Shown here piece after piece: positions 23,636-31,034 of a stretch of DNA of 42,498 bases. The position numbers and the translations under genes are program-made. Origin of the DNA: Burkholderiales bacterium (GTDB lineage Bacteria; Pseudomonadota; Gammaproteobacteria; Burkholderiales; Burkholderiaceae_C); assembly GCA_947446685.1 (NCBI GenBank), contig CANFIC010000003.1, forward strand, positions 1-42,498. Reading direction: 5' to 3'. Under the pieces are notes generated by a model. The model saw only the letters and a list, made by a program, of their open reading frames with translations, was not told the DNA's origin and ran no database searches. Positions within the stretch are counted from its first letter, which is position 1, and each line of letters opens with the position of its first letter.

Positions 23636-25372
23636 ATGAGCAAAGTCATAGTTTTCGCGATGCCGGTTTTTCTGCTGTTGATCGCCATCGAATGGGTCTG
23701 GGGCCGGGTTCGCGCAGGTCGCGATGTCTACCGCTTCAACGATGCCATCAACAGCCTCAGTCTCGGGGTCATCAGTCAGCTCGCCGGCGTGCTGACAAGG
23801 TTGCTGACGATCGGCATCTACAGCGCAGTCTTCGGCGCCATCGCGATCTTTCCGAAGCTGGATTTCTGGAACAACTGGTATGGCTGGGTCTTCGCCCTGC
23901 TCTTTTACGATTTTTGCTACTACTGGTTGCACCGCGCCGGCCACGAAGTCGCGCTCTTCTGGGCCGCCCATGTCGTGCACCATCAGAGCCAGGAATACAA
24001 CCTGTCAACCGCGCTGCGCCAATCCTCGAGCGGCGCATTGTTCGGCTGGATTTTCTATCTGCCGATGGCGATTGCCGGCGTGCCGCCGCTGCTCTTCGGC
24101 ATCGTCGCGATGATCGATTTGCTCTACCAGTTCTGGGTCCACACCGAGCTGATCGACCGGCTCGGCTGGTTTGACCGGGTGTTTTGCTCACCCAGTAACC
24201 ACCGGGTCCACCATGCCGTCAACGACCGCTATCTCGACCGCAACTACGGCGGCATGTTGGTCATCTGGGACCGCATGTTCGGCAGCTTCCAGCCCGAAAT
24301 CGAGTCGGATCGATGCGTCTACGGCACCCGCAGCCCGCTCGAAAGCTGGGACCCGCTGTGGGCCAATGCCGAGGTTTACTGCGCTCTGGCCAAGAATAGC
24401 TGGCGCACCAGCAATTGGGCCGACAAGCTCAGGGTCTGGTTCAAAGCGCCCGGCTGGCAACCCGCCGATCTGGTCTTGAGCGATCCCAAACCGGCTTTCA
24501 TCCTGGCTTCGGTCAGGCGCTATGACCCAGCGCTGAGCCGCGCGAGCTGCTGGTTCATCGGCGCGCAGTTCGCCTTGATCCTGGCGGCGGTGTCGCAATT
24601 CCTCTGGGCGGCGGACAGCATGCCGGCCGGTCAGTCTGCGATCTGGGTCGTGGCGATCAGCAGCGCCCTCTGGGCCATCGGTCTGTTCATGCAAGGCCGC
24701 CTGGCGCTGCTCGAGCTGCTGCTGCTGGAAACTGCCCTGCTGGCAACGCTGGCTGCGCTGGGCTGGGTCGCTTTCCCGATGGCGCTGAAACCAATGCCGA
24801 TGTCGATCGCTTGCGTCTTCGTGCTGCAGCGGGCGATTTCATCGCATGGCCTGGGCAAATTCGACCGGCTGCTCGGCGCCGCCTTGCTGGCTTCACTCGC
24901 CGGCGATGTGCTGCTGATGTTGCCGGGCGATCATTTCATCGCCGGCCTGGCAGCGTTCCTGGTCGCCCATCTGTTCTACATCGCCCTGTTCCGCCAGCAA
25001 GCGCCCTGGTTTCCCGACCGCCGCGCCCTGGCTGCAAGCATGGGCTTCGGTGCGCTGATGTATGCCGCGCTCTGGAGCAGCCTCGCCGATCCGGTACTGA
25101 AGCTGGCCGTCGGCGGCTATATCGGCGTGATTTCGCTGATGGCCGCGCAGGCGATCGGCCGCGCCAGGGTGATTGGCGATGCGGCGTCGAGCTGGGTCGC
25201 GATCGGCGCCTGCCTGTTCATGCTCAGCGACTCATTGATCGCGATCGATCGCTTCCTCACGCCGCTGCCCATGGCCTCGCTATGGATTCTCAGCAGCTAT
25301 TTTGCCGCCCAGATGCTGATCGTTCATCACAGCCGGGCGATGTCTGCCGGAGCCGGGATCAACCCGCGTTAA
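23636..25372 (+). CDS. Fusion of alkylglycerol-monooxygenase-like hydroxylase and YhhN/TMEM86 lysoplasmalogenase domain
   Basis: A 578-residue polytopic membrane protein. The N-terminal half (about 1-290) is a fatty acid hydroxylase/sterol desaturase domain with the complete di-iron histidine set: H99-x3-H103 (HRAGH), H112-x2-HH116 (HVVHH) and H189-x2-HH193 (HRVHH). The order and FCYYWLHRAGHEV resemble alkylglycerol monooxygenase, which cleaves O-alkyl ether lipids. The C-terminal half (about 383-570) matches YhhN/TMEM86: KPMPM, LAGDVLLMLPGDHFIAGLAAF, VAHLFYIALF, FMLSDSLIAIDRF and SSYFAAQMLIVHHS. TMEM86 enzymes hydrolyse the vinyl-ether bond of lysoplasmalogens. The frame is continuous. A role in ether-lipid breakdown is inferred from the pairing. 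Confidence 0.87.
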   Translation: MSKVIVFAMPVFLLLIAIEWVWGRVRAGRDVYRFNDAINSLSLGVISQLAGVLTRLLTIGIYSAVFGAIAIFPKLDFWNNWYGWVFALLFYDFCYYWLHRAGHEVALFWAAHVVHHQSQEYNLSTALRQSSSGALFGWIFYLPMAIAGVPPLLFGIVAMIDLLYQFWVHTELIDRLGWFDRVFCSPSNHRVHHAVNDRYLDRNYGGMLVIWDRMFGSFQPEIESDRCVYGTRSPLESWDPLWANAEVYCALAKNSWRTSNWADKLRVWFKAPGWQPADLVLSDPKPAFILASVRRYDPALSRASCWFIGAQFALILAAVSQFLWAADSMPAGQSAIWVVAISSALWAIGLFMQGRLALLELLLLETALLATLAALGWVAFPMALKPMPMSIACVFVLQRAISSHGLGKFDRLLGAALLASLAGDVLLMLPGDHFIAGLAAFLVAHLFYIALFRQQAPWFPDRRALAASMGFGALMYAALWSSLADPVLKLAVGGYIGVISLMAAQAIGRARVIGDAASSWVAIGACLFMLSDSLIAIDRFLTPLPMASLWILSSYFAAQMLIVHHSRAMSAGAGINPR

Positions 25373-25380
25373 CCCATCGG

Positions 25381-25782
25381 TCAAGCCCCCTTGAGTGCCA
25401 TTGCCTGGCGGGCCGCCTGGGCCAGGAAGCCGCTGCGTGTGGATCCTTGGCTGCGCGCGAAAGCGTCGATCTCATCGACCAGATTGGCCGGCAAACTGAT
25501 GTTCAGCCGCACCGGGCTCGTGTCGATGCGGCTCAGGTCAACATCGGCCAGCATCCAAGCGCCGCCCTGGTACTGAGCATCGGCAGTCAGCAGTTCCAAG
25601 GCCGTAGGCTCAGGCACGGCTTGCGCACCCTCGCCATGAAAGTGCGCCTGCACCGCTTCTTGAATCGCTACAGGCAGACCGGCCCATTCATCAGCCGCGG
25701 CGAAACAACCGGGGAAGTCGGGAAAAGTCACACCATGCGCGTGCTTGGCATCACCGCCATGCACATAGACAGGGTAGAGCAT
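25381..25782 (-). CDS. hicB: HicB-family antitoxin (module 2)
   Basis: A 133-residue HicB. The N-terminal domain (MLYPVYVHGGDAKHAHGVTFPDFPGCFAAADEW) is the classic HicB opening. The C-terminus carries a ribbon-helix-helix (VRLNISLPANLVDEIDAFARSQGSTRSGFLAQAARQAM) for autorepression. The start at ATG 25782 is preferred over GTG 25791 because GGAG sits 8 bases before it. It follows the HicA gene at 25808 on the minus strand by 25 bases. It is only distantly similar to the HicB at 13.4 kb. Confidence 0.93.
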   Translation of the reverse strand: MLYPVYVHGGDAKHAHGVTFPDFPGCFAAADEWAGLPVAIQEAVQAHFHGEGAQAVPEPTALELLTADAQYQGGAWMLADVDLSRIDTSPVRLNISLPANLVDEIDAFARSQGSTRSGFLAQAARQAMALKGA

Positions 25783-25807
25783 CGTCGTCACTCCTTGTTT
25801 GGCGGCT

Positions 25808-25987
25808 TCACAGGCCGGCTTGCTTGAGGATGCTGCGCGCAGTGGGCAGCGGCAGGTCTTTCCTGGGGTGCGGCACCGTCACTTTGCCAGGCTTGATGGG
25901 GTGCTTGAACTGGTGGTGCGAGCCCACGGTGTGAACCAAGACCCAACCATCAGCCTTTATCTGCTTGATGATGGCCGCGCTGTTCAT
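25808..25987 (-). CDS. hicA: HicA toxin (module 2), 59 residues
   Basis: A short gene directly upstream of hicB: ATG at 25987, TGA at 25808-25810. The protein begins MNSAAIIKQIKADGWVLVHT and continues VGSHHQFKHP, KVTVPHPRKDLPLPTARSIL and KQAGL. This is a canonical HicA: the GSHHQFKHP strand carries the catalytic His and the VPHP motif follows. HicA is a small dsRBD-fold mRNA interferase blocked by HicB. The order is toxin first, as usual. Promoter-proximal AT-rich repeats lie just upstream. Confidence 0.92.
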   Translation of the reverse strand: MNSAAIIKQIKADGWVLVHTVGSHHQFKHPIKPGKVTVPHPRKDLPLPTARSILKQAGL

Positions 25988-25994
25988 TGTCTAT

Positions 25995-26014
25995 ATTTTA
26001 CACATTTATACACA
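25995..26014. promoter_or_regulatory. Tandem 10-bp repeat upstream of hicA-2
   Basis: On the minus strand TGTGTATAAA is followed immediately by TGTGTAAAAT (plus-strand 25995-26014), two near-identical 10-base units one helical turn apart, starting 8 bases before the hicA ATG. The AT content and position suit a core promoter combined with a HicB operator. Confidence 0.45.
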
Positions 26015-26087
26015 AATTAAAAGGGGTGCCTGATGTCCATCGGCTGCGCCCTGGAGCCGGCGTCGCATGGCAGGCAATAGCCGCCGC

Positions 26088-26975
26088 TCAAGCCGCCCTT
26101 GCAGCCACCGCTTGAATGGCGGCCACAAAGCGCGGCCAGAGAGGCTCGGGCAGGTCATGGCCCATGCCTTCGATCAGCTCGAGCTGCGCGCCGGGGATGC
26201 GGGCCGCCAAGTCGTGGGCCGCAGCCACCGGGATCAAGGGGTCGGCCAGACCATGCAGCACCAGGGTCGGCAGCTTGATACGACCCAGCTGCGCGGCGCG
26301 CCCGGTGTCGGCGGCAATCGCCATCAACTGCCGGGCGAAACCTTGCGGGCGATTGCTGCGCCGGACGGCATCCGCACAGACCTGCCGCAACCAGGCTTCA
26401 GGTCCCGGATAAGCCGGGCTGCCGATCAGGCGGAACAAGCGGTAGTAATGATCGACCAGGCTATCCAGGTCATAAGGATCGGCGGGCCTGGCCAGCAAGG
26501 CAGCGCTGACCTTCAGGGTCGGACGCGGCAAACCGCGCGCACCGCTGTCCGTCATCATCAGGGTCAGGCTGCGAACCCGCTCGGGGTGGTTCAAAGCCAG
26601 CTGCTGGGCAATCATGCCGCCCATCGAAGCGCCGCAGACATGAGCGCTTTTCAAGCCCAGCGCGGTGAGGACGCCGGCCGCATCGTCGGCCATGTCGCTG
26701 AGGCTGTAGGCGCTGCGCACCGGCCAGCGGGCCAGCCGCTGCAGCGCGGCCAGGGCCAGATTGGGCGCCCCCAACCCATCGAAATTCTGGCTCAGGCCGA
26801 CGTCCCGGTTGTCGAAACGGATGACCCGAAAGCCCTGGTCCAGCATCTGCTGCACCAGCCCCCGATGCCAGGCTGTCAGCTGCATGCCCAAGCCCATGAT
26901 CAGCAGCAGCGGCTCACCCGTCGGTTTGCCGAGGTCCTCGACCTCGATCGCGATACCGTTGGCCGAAATCTGCAT
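26088..26975 (-). CDS. Alpha/beta hydrolase
   Basis: A 295-residue alpha/beta-fold hydrolase. The oxyanion region LLLIMGLGMQLTAW, the nucleophile elbow GASMGG (Ser near 107), the acid in LADPLIP and the terminal His in GMGHDLP are all visible. RFDNRDVGLSQNFDG before the nucleophile is typical of the esterase/haloperoxidase-like group. The start at 26975 is 2 bases after the upstream hydrolase stop, so the two are co-transcribed. The longer frame upstream lies within that gene in another phase. Substrate unknown. Confidence 0.9.
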   Translation of the reverse strand: MQISANGIAIEVEDLGKPTGEPLLLIMGLGMQLTAWHRGLVQQMLDQGFRVIRFDNRDVGLSQNFDGLGAPNLALAALQRLARWPVRSAYSLSDMADDAAGVLTALGLKSAHVCGASMGGMIAQQLALNHPERVRSLTLMMTDSGARGLPRPTLKVSAALLARPADPYDLDSLVDHYYRLFRLIGSPAYPGPEAWLRQVCADAVRRSNRPQGFARQLMAIAADTGRAAQLGRIKLPTLVLHGLADPLIPVAAAHDLAARIPGAQLELIEGMGHDLPEPLWPRFVAAIQAVAARAA

Positions 26976-26977
26976 TG

Positions 26978-27793
26978 TCAGTGGCTGCCGCTGCGGTAAA
27001 ACCAGCGTCTTGCACCATGGGGTTCGAACGGCTTCCACGAGGCCGGCTGCTGCGCCAAGCGGTCGGCCACCGCATAGAGCGCCATCGGGTTCAAGCCCAT
27101 GCCCAGATGACTGCCATGGACCTCGATGTTTTCACTCAAGGGGCCGGGTTCCATCACGCTGCAGCGCCAGGACACGATGCCGTCGCTTCGCGAATAGATC
27201 GAGGTCGTCGGCAATGAAGGCGGCTGACGGATCTGCGCCAGCAATTCGGGATCATGGCTGTGCCGGCCATTCATCAATTCGAAGAAGCGCCAGGCATTGG
27301 TTGCGCGCGGATGACCGGTGAAGGGCGTGCCCAGGGTGATGACGCAGCGGGTCTGTTCAGGCAAGGCCTTGGCCAGCTCACGCGCATAGATGCCGCCCAG
27401 ACTCCAGCCGACCAGGCTGACCGGCTGCTGATGGCGCTCAAACAGGGCCTGCAGGTCAGCATTGCATTTTTCCAGCACCCCTTGGCGCGGGCCGAAATTG
27501 AAACCCTGACCCCAGGGGTGGGTGACATAGCCAAGATGGTCAAGAAAACGCCGCAGCGGCTCGGTCGTGGTGTCGTTGGCACCAAGCCCCGGGAAGACGA
27601 TGACTGGATGACCATCGCCGCGTGGCAGGCGACGCAACCAGGGCGCTGACGCCAGCAAGGCGGCAAACTCCCAGGGCGCGCGGGCCTCGAGCAGCATCAG
27701 CCAGGCATTCGGTGCACGCAAATCCATCCAGGCATGGTCGGCAACTTGTTCGGTATTCGGCTTGGGCTTGCGATGCAGTGTCAGCATGGTCAT
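26978..27793 (-). CDS. Alpha/beta hydrolase, lipase/PGAP1-like
   Basis: A 271-residue alpha/beta hydrolase. HPVIVFPGLGANDTTTEPL is the oxyanion strand-turn, GWSLGGIYARELA the nucleophile elbow (Ser near 135), ITLGTPFTG a lipase-like segment, and SRSDGIV plus EVHGSHLGM supply a plausible Asp and His. The pattern resembles bacterial esterases/lipases acting on hydrophobic esters. No signal peptide is seen. The start is ambiguous among closely spaced in-frame codons (27802, 27793, 27787). It is first in a two-gene unit with the hydrolase at 26088. Confidence 0.87.
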   Translation of the reverse strand: MTMLTLHRKPKPNTEQVADHAWMDLRAPNAWLMLLEARAPWEFAALLASAPWLRRLPRGDGHPVIVFPGLGANDTTTEPLRRFLDHLGYVTHPWGQGFNFGPRQGVLEKCNADLQALFERHQQPVSLVGWSLGGIYARELAKALPEQTRCVITLGTPFTGHPRATNAWRFFELMNGRHSHDPELLAQIRQPPSLPTTSIYSRSDGIVSWRCSVMEPGPLSENIEVHGSHLGMGLNPMALYAVADRLAQQPASWKPFEPHGARRWFYRSGSH

Positions 27794-27971
27794 AGGTTGC
27801 AAAGAACTGCCCCGATCGTATCGAATCGCTCGTTTTTGCTTGCGAGTGCTTCCCCTAACTGCGGACTCCAGCTCATGGCCGGCTCGCCCTGCGACAGCCG
27901 GGCTGATCGCGCCGTCCCGGACAGGCCACTGAGAGCGGCCGCAGGCAAGGATGTACTCCTCAGCCCATAAA

Positions 27972-27989
27972 TGTCCTTATTAATGGACG
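27972..27989. promoter_or_regulatory. HipB-type operator O1
   Basis: TGTCC, 8 bases, GGACG. This closely follows the E. coli HipB operator plan TATCC-N8-GGATA. It lies 48 bases before the preferred hipB start. Confidence 0.7.
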
Positions 27990-28011
27990 TATTTGCTAAA
28001 ATATACAATAA

Positions 28012-28029
28012 TGTCCTTTATGAAGGACA
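28012..28029. promoter_or_regulatory. HipB-type operator O2
   Basis: TGTCC, 8 bases, GGACA: a perfect palindrome (TGTCCTT-TATG-AAGGACA) centred 40 bases from O1 and spanning the preferred hipB start codon at 28020. Confidence 0.7.
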
Positions 28030-28301
28030 AAATTCGTATTCCACAAGATTTGGGTCGTGCCGTCATGGAGATTCGCAAGACCTCCGGCTTGAAGGCAACC
28101 GATATAGCCAGGAATTCCGGTCGCAGCAGGAATGTGCTCAATCGACTGGAACGTGGAGAGGATGTGACCGTGGCCTCCCTGATGGACATTCTTCGTGTGA
28201 TGGGGTTGACGCTTCGCCTCGAAAGAGCGGGGCTGCCAAGCTTGGCCGAGATGACCGCGCGATTCAGCAACCTCGACGATGAGGACGGTGATGCTTCCTG
28301 A
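28020..28301 (+). CDS. hipB: HipB-like XRE antitoxin
   Basis: A 93-residue single-domain helix-turn-helix protein (LGRAVMEIRKTSGLKATDIARNSGRSRNVLNRLERGEDVTVASLMDILRVMGL). It binds HipA and represses the operon through the paired operators at 27972-28029. The acidic C-terminal tail (LDDEDGDAS) may contact HipA. In-frame starts exist at 27993 (TTG), 28011 and 28020 (ATG); 28020 gives the most natural N-terminus, though no clear Shine-Dalgarno distinguishes them. Its end overlaps hipA by 11 bases. Confidence 0.88.
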   Translation: MKDKIRIPQDLGRAVMEIRKTSGLKATDIARNSGRSRNVLNRLERGEDVTVASLMDILRVMGLTLRLERAGLPSLAEMTARFSNLDDEDGDAS

Positions 28302-29538
28302 ACAAATCAAATTGCTCGAAGTAAGCATTGCAGGGCAGCTCAAGGGCCAACTGCTGCGTCAATCCCGTTACGAATTTCGCTATCTGGACGCGGATGCCTC
28401 CCAACCGCCGGTCGGCTTGTTGATGCCTGCCCAGCAACTGACGTATGAGGATGGAGACCTGTTCCCCGTCATGGATCAGCATTTGCCCGAAGGTGATCTG
28501 TTCATGCGCTTGCGCCAGTTGTTTCCCAAACAGGCGTTGACGGCAATGCATTTGCTGGCACTGGTCGGAGCCAACGGCATCGGTCGTCTTGGTTACGCGC
28601 TGCCCGGGCATGCGCCAGCGCCCAACGCGTCGGTGCTGTCGCGTCAGACGCTGCTCGAGACGGCCTTCACCGCCAAAGCTTTCGATGATCTGGTCAGCGC
28701 CTATCTGAGCACCGGTGCCGGCATTGCTGGAATGCAGCCCAAGATCATGGTGCCTGATCGACCCACCATTTCAATTCCGACCTTGATCGTCAAAGCGGGA
28801 TCGCAGGCCTACCCAGGCCTGGCAGCCAATGAATTTCTATGCCTGCGCGCCGCGCAGCGCGCGGGCATTCAGACGCCTGATTTCGATTTGTCCTACGACG
28901 GGCAACTGCTGCTGCTGGACCGCTTCGACATCGAACCCGACGGACAGCGCTTGGGGTTCGAGGATATTGCGTCGCTGATGGGGCTACGGGTGCGCGACAC
29001 GCTTGCGGATCGCAAATACCACGGCAGCTACCAACGTATCGCCGACGTACTGAAACTGCTGCAATTGCCGGAAGTCAACCTGCATCGATTTTTCGAGCAG
29101 GTTGCGTTCACGATCATGGTGCGAAACGGCGACGGCCACCTCAAAAACTATGGCGTCTTGTACAGGACACCGAAGGACATCTGGCTTGCCCCGATGTTCG
29201 ATGTGGTGACAACGTCCATCTATCGTTACCAACGATATGGCGGTGGTCCGGAACTTGAAGACCGGACGATGGCGCTCAAGCTGTTCTCGGGCAAGGGCCA
29301 GACGCGAAGTTATCCCGATACCGCCGAATTGCTGCGCTTTGGCCGGACGGTCTGCGGCGTCGAGCGCCCCGGTGCCGTCCTTGAGAAAATCGCGCAGGCC
29401 ATGGCCTCGGTTTTGGACGATGCACGCAACGATGTCAGGGTCCCGGTTGCAACATTGGCGGCCATGCGGGACGCCTGGCTCATCGGCATGACCTATGCGA
29501 CCGCAGCGGCTCGCACGGCCGTCAAGCACAGCGCCTGA
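28291..29538 (+). CDS. hipA: HipA-like serine/threonine kinase toxin
   Basis: A 415-residue HipA-family protein. The N-terminal couple-HipA segment (EVSIAGQLKGQLLRQSRYEFRY...PVGLLMPAQ) is followed by the kinase core: the Gly-rich loop AGIAGMQPKIM, the Lys in LIVKAG, the catalytic loop VRNGDGHLKNYGVLY and the metal-binding LAPMFDVV. E. coli HipA phosphorylates glutamyl-tRNA synthetase and causes persistence. The start at 28291 has GAGGACGG upstream and overlaps hipB. The residues needed for kinase activity appear present, so the module looks functional. It is convergent with the AbiEii-like operon. Confidence 0.93.
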   Translation: MLPEQIKLLEVSIAGQLKGQLLRQSRYEFRYLDADASQPPVGLLMPAQQLTYEDGDLFPVMDQHLPEGDLFMRLRQLFPKQALTAMHLLALVGANGIGRLGYALPGHAPAPNASVLSRQTLLETAFTAKAFDDLVSAYLSTGAGIAGMQPKIMVPDRPTISIPTLIVKAGSQAYPGLAANEFLCLRAAQRAGIQTPDFDLSYDGQLLLLDRFDIEPDGQRLGFEDIASLMGLRVRDTLADRKYHGSYQRIADVLKLLQLPEVNLHRFFEQVAFTIMVRNGDGHLKNYGVLYRTPKDIWLAPMFDVVTTSIYRYQRYGGGPELEDRTMALKLFSGKGQTRSYPDTAELLRFGRTVCGVERPGAVLEKIAQAMASVLDDARNDVRVPVATLAAMRDAWLIGMTYATAAARTAVKHSA

Positions 29539-29583
29539 GCCCATCGCCAACTCCCGTAAAAGGCGGCCTGTCGTGGCCAACGG

Positions 29584-30300
29584 TCAGCCCGGAACGCCCT
29601 TGGGCAGTACCCGTTCCAAAGCACGAAGCTTTTGCCACAGTACGGCCCGCGGCATGCGCATGCCCATTGCCTGTATGCAGCGATCGAGCCGCCCTTGCCG
29701 GTTCTTCAGCTGCTCGATAGCCTTGCCTAGATCCCGCAGCACCGAATCAACATAGGCAGACTCGGCCTTCGCAATCGCCCGCCTGAGCAGATCAAGCTTC
29801 GGTGCCATCATCGCAAGGTCAATCACATCGCGACTGAACACTCCGTCGTCGGCCCACCGGTCTGAGTTGGCAAGCAGCTTGCTCGTGGCCAGGTCCATTG
29901 CGGTGAGTGTGGCGATTCCGCAAACAAGGTCGGCGGCGGTGGGCGGCGCCAGCGCGATACGGCCTTCCAGCACGATTTCAAACTTGATCTGCTGCTGCTC
30001 GACCTCAAGCATCGTGCGCAGGCCGTATTGATCCGCTCGAAGTTCTCGCACCTGCTTGAGCACCAGACCGGCGCGGGTCACAGCGGACAAACCTTTCGCA
30101 CCCATGAGCGCCTGACGCAGCCGGCCATAGGCGGCGACATCGGAAACCAGAAAGTCGATGTCCACCGATTCCCGATACTCGCCATAGCGCAAGGCGATCG
30201 CGGTGCCGCCGCCAAACAGGCAGTTGTTGTCGCGCAGCACCTGGCCGTCGAGCGCCTCAAGTACCTTTGCAAGCTTCAAATGGTGGGGCCGTTCAAACAT
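29584..30300 (-). CDS. AbiEii/AbiGii-like nucleotidyltransferase toxin
   Basis: A 238-residue nucleotidyltransferase. LFGGGTAIALRYGEYRESVDIDF (residues about 29-50) has the GG-T and S-x-D-x-D motifs of the AbiEii/MenT superfamily, with a later EIVLEGRIAL and AMDLATSKLLANSDRW resembling the lysine/acidic motifs III and IV. Relatives block growth by adding nucleotides to tRNA 3' ends and give abortive phage resistance. The ATG at 30300 overlaps the upstream antitoxin gene by 8 bases. An upstream in-frame start at 30318 is less likely. Convergent with hipA, 45 bases apart. Confidence 0.88.
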   Translation of the reverse strand: MFERPHHLKLAKVLEALDGQVLRDNNCLFGGGTAIALRYGEYRESVDIDFLVSDVAAYGRLRQALMGAKGLSAVTRAGLVLKQVRELRADQYGLRTMLEVEQQQIKFEIVLEGRIALAPPTAADLVCGIATLTAMDLATSKLLANSDRWADDGVFSRDVIDLAMMAPKLDLLRRAIAKAESAYVDSVLRDLGKAIEQLKNRQGRLDRCIQAMGMRMPRAVLWQKLRALERVLPKGVPG

Positions 30301-30793
30301 CAATCCGGCCCTTGTCACCGGCCTCGCGCAAGGCGTCGATCAACCGCAGCTCGGGCGGTTCGATTGCATTTTGGTCAAGATGACGCCAGTTGCGCTCGTA
30401 GATGCCGAGGGTTTCGGCCGGAGTCAGCTCGTCGATTCCGTGCACCTGCCAGGCGAGCTGTTTGAGTTGTGGATAGTCGGCCAGCCGGATACGGACCGGG
30501 AGCTGCATTTGCACAGCCGGCGCCAGGGCCTTGGTGGCGGTATCCACGGGTGAGATGCCGAGTTCGAGTCCCAGCGCTGCAGCAGCATTCATATAAGCCC
30601 CCATCGTCACCGACGCCTCGCCGCCCTCGATTCTGTGCAGCGTCATGCGCGACATGCCGGCGGCCTGCGCAGCACTCGTGGCACTGACCCGCAGGAGCTT
30701 GCGATGGGCCCGAATCTGCTGGCCAACCGCGCGAAGTTTCGTGCTCGCAGATTCGGCGCTGGCCGCAGTATCTTGATTCAATTCGTCTCTCAT
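30293..30793 (-). CDS. XRE-type antitoxin partner of the AbiEii-like toxin
   Basis: A 166-residue protein with a helix-turn-helix at about residues 20-80 (VGQQIRAHRKLLRVSATSAAQAAGMSRMTLHRIEGGEASVTMGAY) and a C-terminal half that probably contacts the toxin. Classical AbiE systems use an AbiEi winged-helix antitoxin; here the partner is an XRE protein. ATG 30793 is preferred over TTG 30820, since the latter lies within the -10 region of a strong promoter. Overlap with the toxin gene indicates a bicistronic TA operon. Confidence 0.85.
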   Translation of the reverse strand: MRDELNQDTAASAESASTKLRAVGQQIRAHRKLLRVSATSAAQAAGMSRMTLHRIEGGEASVTMGAYMNAAAALGLELGISPVDTATKALAPAVQMQLPVRIRLADYPQLKQLAWQVHGIDELTPAETLGIYERNWRHLDQNAIEPPELRLIDALREAGDKGRIDV

Positions 30794-30811
30794 TTGATTC
30801 AATTTTGTCAA

Positions 30812-30840
30812 ATTGTACAAAGTAAGAGACAGTATTTCAA
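30812..30840 (-). promoter_or_regulatory. Sigma70-type promoter of the XRE/AbiEii-like operon
   Basis: On the minus strand TTGAAA (30835-30840) and TACAAT (30812-30817) are separated by exactly 17 bases. The -10 box sits inside a TTGTACAA palindrome (30813-30820 on the plus strand), so the XRE protein could block it. Transcription would begin about 12 bases before the ATG. Confidence 0.65.
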
Positions 30841-31034
30841 ATTCAATGGCGCCAACTCATAATCGGCCTGCCCTGTCGAAGGGTTCGGCCCATCGCAGGT
30901 AGGCGGCATCATTTTTTGCGCTATTACCCGGTGCGCAAGAAGGAGCGCTTGAATCTCGTACAACCTGGGCGAAACTAAGGCCCGGTGCAACGTCAAGGCC
31001 AAAGGTTGATTTCAACAACGATGAGAGCGATGCG

